Translations under genes and position numbers: made by a program
Part shown: positions 49,948 through 59,101 of the stretch, one piece after another
Numbering within the stretch: the first letter of the stretch is position 1
How the letters are laid out: the number at the start of each line of letters is the position of its first letter
Assembly (NCBI RefSeq): GCF_018861295.1
Contig: NZ_JAHLDM010000001.1
Span: 441,498 to 505,497, forward strand
DNA: 64,000 nt
Source: Clostridium_AD estertheticum_D
GTDB taxonomy: Bacteria; Bacillota; Clostridia; Clostridiales; Clostridiaceae
Direction of reading: 5' to 3'
Notes under the pieces: generated by a model
Told to the model about the DNA's origin: nothing
Database searches by the model: none
Seen by the model: the letters and a program-made list of their open reading frames with translations, nothing else

Positions 49948-50826
49948 ATGGTAAATATACTTATAACAGGAGCAAATAGTTACATAGGTACAAGCCTTGA
50001 GAAATGGCTAAAAAAAGATTCAGATAAATATTATGTAGATACTTTAGATATGAAAGATAATGAATGGAAGAATAGAGATTTTTCAAAGTATGATGTGGTG
50101 TTTCATGTGGCGGGTATTGCTCATGTCTCAACAGATCCAAAGATGGAACAATTATACTATAAAATCAATAGAGACCTTACTATAGAGACTGCTAAAAAAG
50201 CAAAGTTTGATGGAGCTTGCCAGTTTATTTTTATGAGTAGTATAATAGTTTATGGTGACAGTAGTAGTATAAATCACAAAAGAGTTATAAGCAGAAACAC
50301 AGTACCTCATCCTACTAACTTTTATGGAAACAGTAAGCTGCAAGCAGAGGAAGGTATTATGCTTTTAGACGATGATAAATTTAAAGTTGTGGTATTAAGA
50401 CCACCTATGATTTACGGGAAAGGATCAAAGGGAAACTATCCGAAACTAGCAAAAATGGCTCAGAAACTACCATTTTTTCCGGATGTGGACAATGAAAGAA
50501 GTATGTTACATATAGATAATCTTTGTGAATTTATTAGACTTGTGATTCAGAATGAAGAAAAAGGGATATTCTTTCCGCAGAATAAAGAATATGTTAATAC
50601 AGCTATGATGGTTAAGCTTATAGCAGAGGCTCATGGAAAGAAGATAAAAATTACAAAGGCATTTAATCCTGCTTTGAGGGTTATGGGGAATTTTGTAGGT
50701 ATGGTTAATAAGGCATTTGGAAATTTGGTTTATGAGAAGAGTATGAGTGAGTATAAAGATGAGTATAGGATAGGCGATTTGAGAGAATCGATTAGGATAA
50801 CTGAAGTGGAGAGTAGAGAAATATGA
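49948..50826 (+). CDS. NAD-dependent sugar epimerase/reductase
   Basis: The 292-residue SDR enzyme has the dinucleotide loop TGANSYIGTSLEKWL near residue 7, VVFHVAGIAHVS near 50, MSSIIVYGDSS near 91 and YGNSKLQAE near 115-125 as the YxxxK motif. It belongs with the short reductase/epimerases that follow UDP-4-keto-6-deoxy-HexNAc dehydratases (WbpV-like), so UDP-QuiNAc or FucNAc is a plausible product. It overlaps the next gene by 4 bases. Confidence 0.85.
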   Translation: MVNILITGANSYIGTSLEKWLKKDSDKYYVDTLDMKDNEWKNRDFSKYDVVFHVAGIAHVSTDPKMEQLYYKINRDLTIETAKKAKFDGACQFIFMSSIIVYGDSSSINHKRVISRNTVPHPTNFYGNSKLQAEEGIMLLDDDKFKVVVLRPPMIYGKGSKGNYPKLAKMAQKLPFFPDVDNERSMLHIDNLCEFIRLVIQNEEKGIFFPQNKEYVNTAMMVKLIAEAHGKKIKITKAFNPALRVMGNFVGMVNKAFGNLVYEKSMSEYKDEYRIGDLRESIRITEVESREI

Positions 50827-51947
50827 AGGTAGTTATTGTGAATTGCTTTGATACATATGAGGATAGAATAGATTTACTTCATGATTATTTTATTGATAAG
50901 GGTCATGATGTTACAATTATTCAATCAAATTTTAGACATTTTAAGAAGGTTAAACGTACTGAGAGCAAACAGGACTTTATATTTGTTGAATCAAAACCAT
51001 ATTATAAAAACATGTCTGTAGCCAGATTGTCATCGCACTATAGTTATGCAAAGAAGGCTTTTCAACTTGTAGACGATTTGCAGCCAGACTTACTGTATGT
51101 TATGGTGCCACCAAACTCTTTAGTGAAGTTTGCCGCAAAATATAAAAGAAAACATAGCAATGTAAAGTTGATTTTTGATTTAATCGATCTTTGGCCTGAA
51201 ACTATGCCTATTGGAAAAATCAAAGCTATTCCTCCATTTACTTTTTGGAAATTGATGAGAGATAAGAACTTAAAGTATGCAGATTTAGTAATAACAGAAT
51301 GCAATCTTTATCAATCAATACTAAAAAATGTATTAAAAGGAATTAAAGCTGAAACTGTATATTTAGCAAAAGGAGAAGTCAATGTTGAAAGCCATCCTAT
51401 GTTCAATAAAGATGAAATACACTTATGCTACTTGGGTTCAATAAATAATATAATTGATATTCCACAAATAAAAAGACTTGTAAAATTAATACATGAAATA
51501 AAGCCTGTAACCCTTCATATTATTGGGGATGGAGAGAAAAGGGATGATTTAATTGATGAGGTGAAAAGCACAGGAGCAATTGTAGAATATCACGGGAAAA
51601 TATACGACCCACAAAAAAAACAAGAGATATTCGATAAATGCCAGTTTGGGTTAAATATTATGAAAGATACGGTATGTGTTGGGCTAACAATGAAGTCAAT
51701 TGACTATTTTCAAGCGGGGTTACCAATACTAAATAGTATCAAAGCTGACACTTCTAAGATAGTAGAGGAGTATAAGATAGGTATTAATGTTGCAGGTGAG
51801 AATATAGAAGATATAGCGTATAAGGTGGCTAATGATAACATGGAAAAACTTCTTGTTATGAGAGAGAATACAAAGAAGATGTTTGATAGTCTGTTTTCTC
51901 TTGATGCATTTAATAGAAAATTGCATGATGTAATTAAGGGGTTGTAA
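50823..51947 (+). CDS. Glycosyltransferase, family 4 type
   Basis: The 374-residue protein has a GT-B layout. The N-terminal domain has LLHDYFIDKGHDVTII and LIFDLIDLWPETM near 118. The C-terminal domain has LCYLGSINNIIDIPQIKRLV near 200, LHIIGDGEKRDDL near 235 and a sugar-nucleotide end with KSIDYFQAGLPILNS near 293. The acceptor and donor are unknown. It overlaps the epimerase gene, consistent with tight coupling. Confidence 0.87.
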   Translation: MKVVIVNCFDTYEDRIDLLHDYFIDKGHDVTIIQSNFRHFKKVKRTESKQDFIFVESKPYYKNMSVARLSSHYSYAKKAFQLVDDLQPDLLYVMVPPNSLVKFAAKYKRKHSNVKLIFDLIDLWPETMPIGKIKAIPPFTFWKLMRDKNLKYADLVITECNLYQSILKNVLKGIKAETVYLAKGEVNVESHPMFNKDEIHLCYLGSINNIIDIPQIKRLVKLIHEIKPVTLHIIGDGEKRDDLIDEVKSTGAIVEYHGKIYDPQKKQEIFDKCQFGLNIMKDTVCVGLTMKSIDYFQAGLPILNSIKADTSKIVEEYKIGINVAGENIEDIAYKVANDNMEKLLVMRENTKKMFDSLFSLDAFNRKLHDVIKGL

Positions 51948-51953
51948 TGAATT

Positions 51954-52547
51954 ATGAAAAATGGATATGGATTAGGTGAAATATTTAAGAATGCGATATC
52001 GCTAGTTTACACAAAAATATTTTATAGAGGTGCACGGTTAATACGTAGACCTATATATGTTAGAGGTAAAAAGTTTTTGCAATATGGCGAAGGGATTACT
52101 ACTGGTTATAATTGTCGGATTGAAATATTTGATACTGGAGTAGGTGGTTCCAAAAAACTTATCATAGGGAAAAACTGTAAGATTGGTGACCATGTTCACA
52201 TTGCAGCAGGTGAAAAAGTTTCTATAGGTGATAATTGTTTAATGGCATCTAAAATATATATTAGTGATATTAATCATGGAGATTATTCTAATGCTGATAA
52301 TGATTCATCACCGGATATTTCACCAGATAATAGACCTTTATACACAAAAACTGTGGCAATAGGAAATAATGTGTGGATTGGCGAGAATGTTTGTATTTTA
52401 CCAGGTGTTACTATAGGAGATGGGTGTATTATTGGAGCTAATTCTGTAGTAAATAGAAATGCCCCTCAAAATTGTATGGTTGCAGGGTCACCAGCTAGGG
52501 TTATAAAAAAATATAATGGTAAGATAAAACAATGGATAAAAATTTAA
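51954..52547 (+). CDS. Sugar acetyltransferase, left-handed beta-helix (WbbJ/WcaF type)
   Basis: The 197-residue protein has hexapeptide repeats from about residue 60 (IIGKNCKIGDHVHIAAG, SIGDNCLMASKIYISDINHG) and the typical end WIGENVCILPGVTIGDGCII, GANSVVNRNAP and AGSPARVIKKY. It likely adds acetyl groups to a sugar of the repeat unit. AAGGGG lies just before the previous stop and serves as ribosome site. Confidence 0.9.
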   Translation: MKNGYGLGEIFKNAISLVYTKIFYRGARLIRRPIYVRGKKFLQYGEGITTGYNCRIEIFDTGVGGSKKLIIGKNCKIGDHVHIAAGEKVSIGDNCLMASKIYISDINHGDYSNADNDSSPDISPDNRPLYTKTVAIGNNVWIGENVCILPGVTIGDGCIIGANSVVNRNAPQNCMVAGSPARVIKKYNGKIKQWIKI

Positions 52548-52674
52548 TATAGCATCAAGTAATATTGTTAATTGTTTATACTGAATTTTTCTTGGAAATT
52601 TTGCTGGAATTTCTTTGTAGATTTAAATTACAAAATTACTTTGAGGTGTTTGTTTGATAGGAGATATAAATAGT

Positions 52675-53772
52675 ATGAAGACGATAATAATATCCGGAAT
52701 TAATTTCTTTGAAGGTGGACCATTATCAGTATATAGGGACTGTTTAGATAATATTATTAAAAGTAGATTAAATGAAACTAATAACATAATTGCTTTTGTA
52801 CATAAAAAAGAACTATTTGTGGAGTATGCTGATAAAATAACACTTATTGAATTGCCAAAGGCTAGAAAGAATTATCTGTATAGATTATGGTATGAGTATA
52901 TTTATTTTTATATATATTCAAAAGATAAAAATATTGATGTATGGCTTTCATTACATGATATAACACCAAATGTTAAAGCAAAAAAAAGATATGTATATTG
53001 TCATAATCCATCACCTTTTATGAAGACTGAACTTAAAAATCTAAAATATAGTTACAAGAATTTTTTGTTTTCTCTATTTTACAAATATTTATATAAAATA
53101 AATATTAAGAAAAATACTTCAGTTATTGTACAGCAGGATTGGATGAGACAGGAATTTATAAAGATGTATAAGGTAGAAAATGTGATTGTTGCAAAACCAA
53201 CGGCAACTATAAATGCAATTAATTATATTGATTCTTCAAAAGAACCCAAAAATAAGATACGGTTTATATATGCAGCATTTCCTAGATTTTTCAAGAACTT
53301 TGAAGTGATTTGCATTGCATGTGAAAAGTTAGAGGGAAAAGGTATAGATGGTTATGAAGTTCTACTAACTATAGACGGAAAAGAAAACAGGTATTCTAAG
53401 GAGTTGAAAAAGCGTTTCAAAAAATTACAAAGTATAAGGTTTATTGGACTTCAGGATAGAAAAGACCTGTTTGATTTATATGAAACAGTAGATTGTATGA
53501 TATTCCCTTCAAAGTTAGAAACTTGGGGACTACCTGTATCAGAGTTTAAGGGGACTGGTAAGCCTATGTTAGTAGCTGATTTGCCTTATGCGCATGAAAC
53601 AGTAGGAACATATAATAAAGTTATTTTTTTTAATCCAAATGATACTAACGAACTGGCTAGTTTATTAGAAAAAGAAATAACTAAAACAAACATATATATA
53701 AATGCCATTGAGAAAGAGATAAAAGAGCCATTTGCTATAGGGTGGTCTATGTTGTTTGATATAATTTTTTAA
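52675..53772 (+). CDS. Glycosyltransferase, family 4 type
   Basis: The protein begins KTIIISGINFFEGGPLSVYR, typical of a GT4 group in polysaccharide clusters, and has YCHNPSPFM near residue 111, VIVQQDWMRQEF near 160, FIYAAFPRFFKNFEV near 203 and DCMIFPSKLETWGLPVSEFK near 280-300. I chose the ATG at 52675 behind TAGGAGA; a TTG at 52654 has a possible GAGGTG site and cannot be excluded. Glycosyl donor unknown. Confidence 0.87.
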   Translation: MKTIIISGINFFEGGPLSVYRDCLDNIIKSRLNETNNIIAFVHKKELFVEYADKITLIELPKARKNYLYRLWYEYIYFYIYSKDKNIDVWLSLHDITPNVKAKKRYVYCHNPSPFMKTELKNLKYSYKNFLFSLFYKYLYKINIKKNTSVIVQQDWMRQEFIKMYKVENVIVAKPTATINAINYIDSSKEPKNKIRFIYAAFPRFFKNFEVICIACEKLEGKGIDGYEVLLTIDGKENRYSKELKKRFKKLQSIRFIGLQDRKDLFDLYETVDCMIFPSKLETWGLPVSEFKGTGKPMLVADLPYAHETVGTYNKVIFFNPNDTNELASLLEKEITKTNIYINAIEKEIKEPFAIGWSMLFDIIF

Positions 53773-53863
53773 GGTTATGATTTATATGGATGTAAGATAA
53801 ATTATTATGTTACATTCTTAGTTTATAGTTAAAATAAAATTGAGAAAGTAGTGGGTTTGCAGT

Positions 53864-55093
53864 ATGAACTATATTAAGAAAGACATTGTTGTTAATAAAA
53901 TTTTTTTTTATATACTTCTATTCGTAGTATATATACTCGATAATGCTGCATTTGTGGTATTAAAAGCAACATCGCAGAAAAGTAGTATGATAATAGGACT
54001 GGTTAGTTGTATATTCATTTTTATAATTATAGGAGAAAAAAAAGTTTTCACTATAAATAAACGGTATTTTACAATTATAATATGTCTGCTTATTGTAATA
54101 TCGTTACAGTTTATATTTAGTAGCGTAATTTTTGCGAATGTAGACATGCAAAGATTTATTTCATCATGCCTTTTAATGATTATAGTTTTAGCCATTGCTC
54201 CTCTGTTTGCAGATTTTATGGAGTTGGTAGATGAAATTTCTTTTAATGAAGTAATAAATTTTGCTTATTGTTTTATGACGACAATTGGAGTTATATCACT
54301 TTTATTAATTAAATTTAATCTTGTAAATAATAAAAGTATGATAATTTTTTCGGAACCGTCTCATTTTGCTTTCGTATATTTGCCATTTTTATTATATAGA
54401 GCTTATTCAGCTACAAAGAATAAAAGATTATTAAGTATATTGGTAGGTTTGATTTTGGCTATTGAGATAGAAAATTTAACTTTACTTGTTGGTATATGTT
54501 TAATAATAATTTTAGTATATTGGAAGAAAAAAAGGATGGCAATTACAATTATATGTATAGGATTTATAGTTATAAATATAGCAGGTGTAGATAAAATTGC
54601 TTATTTTACTGATAGACTTCAGATAACATCCCAAACAAGTAATATTTCAGCTTTAGTTTGGTTATCTGGATGGGAAAGAGCATATTTATCATTTTTCGAC
54701 AGTTATGGGTTAGGTGTGGGATTTCAACAAATGGGTATAATAGGACAGATAGGAAAATATATGAATTATTTATCTGGGATTATAGGTGGAGAGTATTTAA
54801 ATATGTTTGATGGTGGTTCAACAGGTGCAAAGATAATTGATGAATTAGGTGTTTTAGGAGTGATGTTAATTGTAGTATATTTAATATATTTTTTTCGTAT
54901 TATGAAAAGCTTTGTTACAAATAAGGTATCTAGTAATATAGAACTTTTTTTACTGTCTGTCTATATTATGTTTTCAATACAATTATTTGTCAGAGGGATT
55001 GGTTACTTTTCACCTTCGGCATTTATGTTTTTTGTATCTATTTATTGGATAGCATTTAAACGTAATTTAGTTAAAAAAGCAATAAATAAGTAA
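53864..55093 (+). CDS. O-antigen/polysaccharide polymerase, Wzy-like
   Basis: The 409-residue protein has about ten hydrophobic helices and a large loop near residues 255-325 (SGWERAYLSFFDSYGLGVGFQQMG ... GGSTGAKIIDELGVLGVM), a layout typical of Wzy polymerases. Sequence conservation in this family is low, so the call rests on topology and on its place among glycosyltransferases with a Wzx flippase in the same cluster. The ribosome site is poor. Confidence 0.78.
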   Translation: MNYIKKDIVVNKIFFYILLFVVYILDNAAFVVLKATSQKSSMIIGLVSCIFIFIIIGEKKVFTINKRYFTIIICLLIVISLQFIFSSVIFANVDMQRFISSCLLMIIVLAIAPLFADFMELVDEISFNEVINFAYCFMTTIGVISLLLIKFNLVNNKSMIIFSEPSHFAFVYLPFLLYRAYSATKNKRLLSILVGLILAIEIENLTLLVGICLIIILVYWKKKRMAITIICIGFIVINIAGVDKIAYFTDRLQITSQTSNISALVWLSGWERAYLSFFDSYGLGVGFQQMGIIGQIGKYMNYLSGIIGGEYLNMFDGGSTGAKIIDELGVLGVMLIVVYLIYFFRIMKSFVTNKVSSNIELFLLSVYIMFSIQLFVRGIGYFSPSAFMFFVSIYWIAFKRNLVKKAINK

Positions 55094-55240
55094 ATAACTT
55101 GAAATAAACAAAAATCAATGAGCCGGTTAAAATGCAAGGGAAAGTATAATATTTAACAGTAAAATGTGTGCGGATCACATAAAAACATATAAGTTAGGGC
55201 TACTAATTTTATATGTTATAGATAGAATGGGGGGTATACG

Positions 55241-56191
55241 TTGATAAGTATATGTATTGCTACTTATAATGGTGAAAAATATATTGAAGAGCAGTTATTA
55301 TCAATTTTGAACCAAACAAGACAAGTAGATGAAGTGGTGATATGCGATGATAATTCTTCAGATAATACTATGAAAATAATTACCCAGTTTATTAAAAAAA
55401 ATGATGATCTACGTGGATGGAGGCTCATAGTAAATAAAATAAATAAAGGGTATCCATCAAATTTCTACTATTGCGTAGAAAAATGTAAGGGAGATATTGT
55501 ATTCTTTTCTGATCAAGATGATATTTGGAAAAAGGATAAAATAGAGAAAATGGAATCGGTTTTAAATGAAAATTCCAAAATACAACTACTGAGTTGCAAT
55601 CATGGAGTAATTGATTCTGAGGGTAATAAAATTCATAGTTACATGACACCCAAGACAACTGAAACTATGACAATTAAATCGGTTAGTATACATGAAACCC
55701 TACATGCATATGGGTGGCCTGGAATGACAATGGCTATTAGAAAAGCATATTACGATGGCATATGCTATAATTTCAAAGATTTAAGTATTGCACACGATTT
55801 TATTTTAGCCATTTTCGCCTCTAATGATAACGCGTTTTATTCTTATGATTATATCGGTACATACCACAGACGGCATAGTAACAATACTGCGGAAGAGGAA
55901 CATCGCATTTTTAAGTTACTAAATTTAAGGAGAAAACTGCATGAAATACAACTTTATAATAATATGCTACAGAAAGTTGTTGTTGCCGAGTTTAAGTTTA
56001 ATGCATCAGTGAATAATGCATTAAACAAAAAGTTGAGATTATCTAAGTTAAGGTATGATATTATTAGAAATAGAAGGTATAAGAAGTTGTTTTGGTTGTA
56101 TTTGAAAAATGGAGATACATTACGTATAAAATCATTCATCTGTGATTTTTGGATCTTAAGTTTTGGTAATTACAAAAAATATAAAGAGTGA
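55241..56191 (+). CDS. Glycosyltransferase, family 2 (rhamnosyltransferase-like)
   Basis: The 316-residue product begins ISICIATYNGEKYIEEQLLSIL with VVICDDNSSDNT near residue 32 and FFSDQDDIWKKDKIEKM near 89, where DQDD is the DxD-type metal motif. This pattern is common among rhamnosyl- and similar transferases. The start is TTG at 55241 behind GGGGGG. The 147-base gap before it shows only the ribosome site. Confidence 0.88.
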   Translation: MISICIATYNGEKYIEEQLLSILNQTRQVDEVVICDDNSSDNTMKIITQFIKKNDDLRGWRLIVNKINKGYPSNFYYCVEKCKGDIVFFSDQDDIWKKDKIEKMESVLNENSKIQLLSCNHGVIDSEGNKIHSYMTPKTTETMTIKSVSIHETLHAYGWPGMTMAIRKAYYDGICYNFKDLSIAHDFILAIFASNDNAFYSYDYIGTYHRRHSNNTAEEEHRIFKLLNLRRKLHEIQLYNNMLQKVVVAEFKFNASVNNALNKKLRLSKLRYDIIRNRRYKKLFWLYLKNGDTLRIKSFICDFWILSFGNYKKYKE

Positions 56192-56896
56192 ATATATATA
56201 GTAAACTTAAGATTGAGGTATTACCGAATAAAGGTTAAGAACATTTATTAATACTGTATTTATTTTAAATGGCGAGGAGGGCTATTAAGGCATTTGCAAA
56301 GTAAGCAATTAATAAGTATGTAGTTGGAAATAACAAGCTAAAATTGCTCGTATGGTAATATATGACTGTAAGTTGCTTATTTAAAAAAAATGTTAGTAAA
56401 TAAATAGCTTATTTTATTGTATAACTGGATTTTCATATTTACTTTGATATAACAAACAAATAAAATTTGGAGGCAATATGAATAAACTATTAATTTCAGT
56501 TGTTATATTAACATATAAAATTTTCAATACTTTAAAGATTGCATTGATTCTGTAGTTAATCAAACATACTCTAAAATTGAATTAATTATTATTGAAATTA
56601 AAAGTGAGTAGCAAGGGGATTTTTATTCAGATCTAACACGTCGGAAGTCTAGGAAATTTCCATATAAAAATAGATATGATGTTCAATTTGAGTATCAACC
56701 AATTTTAGTGTTGTCAAGTAAAAAACAATAATTATATAAAATGATAACAAAGCGGTGACTCTAAGTTGAATCTGAAATGAGGCTATAACGTCATTGGTTA
56801 ATTTTAGACTTAGCAGGTTTACAGCTGCGCTGGTTATGGTAGAGGCTCACTTTTTTTAATTTTGAAACCAACTAAAAAAATATTCATGGAGGAAAT
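56192..56896 (+). other. 705-base gap with decayed sequence
   Basis: It contains the GT2 remnant listed next. The rest has many stops in all frames. A short frame near 56700-56750 (NFSVVK, stop, KTIII) may continue the remnant. I see no clear promoter or terminator. Confidence 0.5.
56478..56611 (+). pseudogene. Frameshifted duplicate of the following GT2 gene
   Basis: An intact ribosome site (TTGGAGG) and ATG start NKLLISVVILTYK, then one base is lost and the second frame continues FQYFKDCIDSVVNQTYSKIELIIIE to a stop. The intact gene at 56897 reads GKPLISVIILTYRKFEYFKE. It is a clear dead duplicate. Confidence 0.8.
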
Positions 56897-57802
56897 ATGG
56901 GCAAACCATTAATTTCAGTAATTATATTAACATATAGAAAATTTGAGTACTTCAAAGAATGTATTGATTCGGTACTAAATCAAAAATACCATAAAATCGA
57001 ATTAATTATAAGTGATGATGGTTCTGATAACTTTGATTTAGAATTTATTAGATCTTATATAAACAAAAAGAAAAAAAACAATATAATTAATATTAATATT
57101 ATTCAACATGAAGATAATATTGGTACCGTAAAAAACTTTAATAATGCAATAAAAGCAAGTAAGGGTAACTATATAATTGGATTAGCAGTAGATGATTGCT
57201 TTTATAATAGTGATGTAATAGATAATATCGTTAATACTTTTATAAAAATAAAACCTTTAATTATTACTGCTTACAGAGATGTGTATGATGAGAAGTTTTT
57301 AAATAAAATTGAAAGATTGCCGAAGAAAAAAGAGGTTCAAATTTTGAAAAATAAAAAAAACTTATATAGAATATTATGTAAGGGCAATTTCATTTCGGGT
57401 GCATGTACATATTATAGTAAAGAGTTTTTTAGTGAATATGGACTCTTCGATGAAGAGTATATATTATTAGAAGATTATTCTAAATATTTATATGCTACAA
57501 GAAATAAATGTAAAATTGAGTTTTTAAATATACCTACTATTAAATATAGATTGGGTGGAATTAGTACTTCAAATAATATTAATCCTATATTGAAAAAAGA
57601 CTATGAAACAGCAATAATAAAAGAAATTCTACCTTTTAAAAAGGAGACAGGTATATTCCTTAATAGGCTTGAAAAATTTGAATACTATAGAATGGTAAAT
57701 AGAAAAAAAATATGCAATATGATAATGTTATATCCTGATATAGTAGTATATAAAATAATAGTTAAATTAAAAAACAAAATATTGGTTAAGTTTTTACGAT
57801 AG
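56897..57802 (+). CDS. Glycosyltransferase, family 2
   Basis: The 301-residue product begins GKPLISVIILTYRKFEYFKE and has LIISDDGSDNFDLEF near residue 35 and YIIGLAVDDCFYNSD near 91, with the DD metal motif. KGNFISGACTYYSKEFF near 157 is part of the acceptor region. It is very lysine- and asparagine-rich and more AT-rich than the neighbours, which may point to transfer. A frameshifted copy lies upstream. Confidence 0.87.
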   Translation: MGKPLISVIILTYRKFEYFKECIDSVLNQKYHKIELIISDDGSDNFDLEFIRSYINKKKKNNIININIIQHEDNIGTVKNFNNAIKASKGNYIIGLAVDDCFYNSDVIDNIVNTFIKIKPLIITAYRDVYDEKFLNKIERLPKKKEVQILKNKKNLYRILCKGNFISGACTYYSKEFFSEYGLFDEEYILLEDYSKYLYATRNKCKIEFLNIPTIKYRLGGISTSNNINPILKKDYETAIIKEILPFKKETGIFLNRLEKFEYYRMVNRKKICNMIMLYPDIVVYKIIVKLKNKILVKFLR

Positions 57803-57863
57803 TTATTAAAATTAAGGCGAAAATACTTATCAAAGTTTAAAGTTCTGTAAGGGAGAGGATTTT

Positions 57864-58676
57864 ATGATTAATCCAACAGCAAAAACAGGTCATAATGTAA
57901 CTATAAAACAAGGTGTTGTTATAGGTGAGAATGTTATCATAGAAGATGATGTATACATAGATTATGGATGTATAATTAGAGACAACGTACATATAAAAAA
58001 GGGTAGCTTTATTGGAGCAAGGAGTATTTTAGGTGAATATCTAATGGATTTTTATAAATATAAAATTAATAGAGTCCATCCATTAATTATTGGAGAAAAT
58101 TCTTTAATAAGAACTGAAAATGTTATTTATGGTGATTCGGTTATTGGAGAAAACTTTCAAAGTGGACATAAAGTTACAATTAGAGAAAATACTAAAATTG
58201 GTGATAATGTAAGAGTTGGGACATTATCAGATATACAAGGATATTGTGAGATTGGTAATTATGTTGGTATCCATAGTAACGTTCATATAGGCCAAAAAAG
58301 TAAAATCAATGATTATGTATGGATCTTTCCTTATGTTGTATTAACAAATGATCCAACACCGCCTTCAGAAGTAATGCTAGGAGTTACAATTGATTCATTT
58401 GCAGTTATAGCAACTGGTAGTATTATTTTGCCAGGGGTGCATATATGTGAAGATGGATTTGTTGGAGCTGGGGCAGTGGTTAATCGAGATGTTCCTAAAG
58501 AGGCAGTAGTAGTTGGAAATCCTGCAAAAGAAATATGTTCTGTTAGTAAAATAAAGAACAAACTTACTGGGGAATTAGTTTATCCATGGAGATATACATT
58601 CAAGAGAGGGATGCCCTGGGAGAAATCAGGTTATGAGTCTTGGTATAGTAGTTTGGACATAAGAGGAGATGAATAA
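57864..58676 (+). CDS. Sugar N-acetyltransferase, left-handed beta-helix (QdtC-like)
   Basis: The 270-residue protein is made of hexapeptide repeats from the first residues (VIGENVIIEDDVYIDYGCII, TIRENTKIGDNVRVGTLSDI) and has NDPTPPSEVMLGVTI near 168, GAGAVVNRDVPKEAVVVGNPAK near 202-225 and a C-terminal extension. The length matches QdtC, the dTDP-3-amino-3,6-dideoxy-glucose 3-N-acetyltransferase, better than the shorter FdtC. The next two genes encode the isomerase and aminotransferase of the same path. Confidence 0.82.
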   Translation: MINPTAKTGHNVTIKQGVVIGENVIIEDDVYIDYGCIIRDNVHIKKGSFIGARSILGEYLMDFYKYKINRVHPLIIGENSLIRTENVIYGDSVIGENFQSGHKVTIRENTKIGDNVRVGTLSDIQGYCEIGNYVGIHSNVHIGQKSKINDYVWIFPYVVLTNDPTPPSEVMLGVTIDSFAVIATGSIILPGVHICEDGFVGAGAVVNRDVPKEAVVVGNPAKEICSVSKIKNKLTGELVYPWRYTFKRGMPWEKSGYESWYSSLDIRGDE

Positions 58677-58678
58677 TA

Positions 58679-59086
58679 ATGTATAATTGCGCATTAATTA
58701 AGTTTAAAGATATAATAGATAAATATGGGCATTTAACACCTATAGAAAGCAAAATAGATACGCCATTTGAAATAAAACGGATTTATTATATTACTAAGGT
58801 AGAGGAAGGAATAACAAGAGGATTTCATTCACACAGGAAGCTTCATCAAGTATTGATTTGCTTAAACGGTTCTGTAAAAATACGAGTAAAAAACCCTAAG
58901 GAAGAAGAAATTTTTGAACTAAATGATCCATCAGTAGGTTTATACATAGGACCATCAATATGGAGAGAAATGTTTGATTTTACGGAAGGAAGTGTGCTTC
59001 TAGTACTTGCATCAGATCATTATGATGAAAATGATTATATAAGAAACTATGACTTTTATTTAGAAGAAGCTAAAAAGTTATTTTAG
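58679..59086 (+). CDS. dTDP-4-keto-6-deoxyglucose 3,4-ketoisomerase (FdtA/QdtA family)
   Basis: The 135-residue cupin has the WxcM/FdtA pattern: GHLTPIESKIDTPFEIKRIYYI near residues 17-38, TRGFHSHRKLHQVLICLNGS near 47-66 with the active-site histidines, and FLAS-like VLLVLASDHYDENDYIRNYD at the end. It moves the keto group from C4 to C3 of the RmlB product. Fdt or Qdt specificity cannot be decided from the sequence by eye. It starts 2 bases after the previous gene. Confidence 0.9.
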   Translation: MYNCALIKFKDIIDKYGHLTPIESKIDTPFEIKRIYYITKVEEGITRGFHSHRKLHQVLICLNGSVKIRVKNPKEEEIFELNDPSVGLYIGPSIWREMFDFTEGSVLLVLASDHYDENDYIRNYDFYLEEAKKLF

Positions 59087-59101
59087 AAGGGAGTGTTACG
59101 T

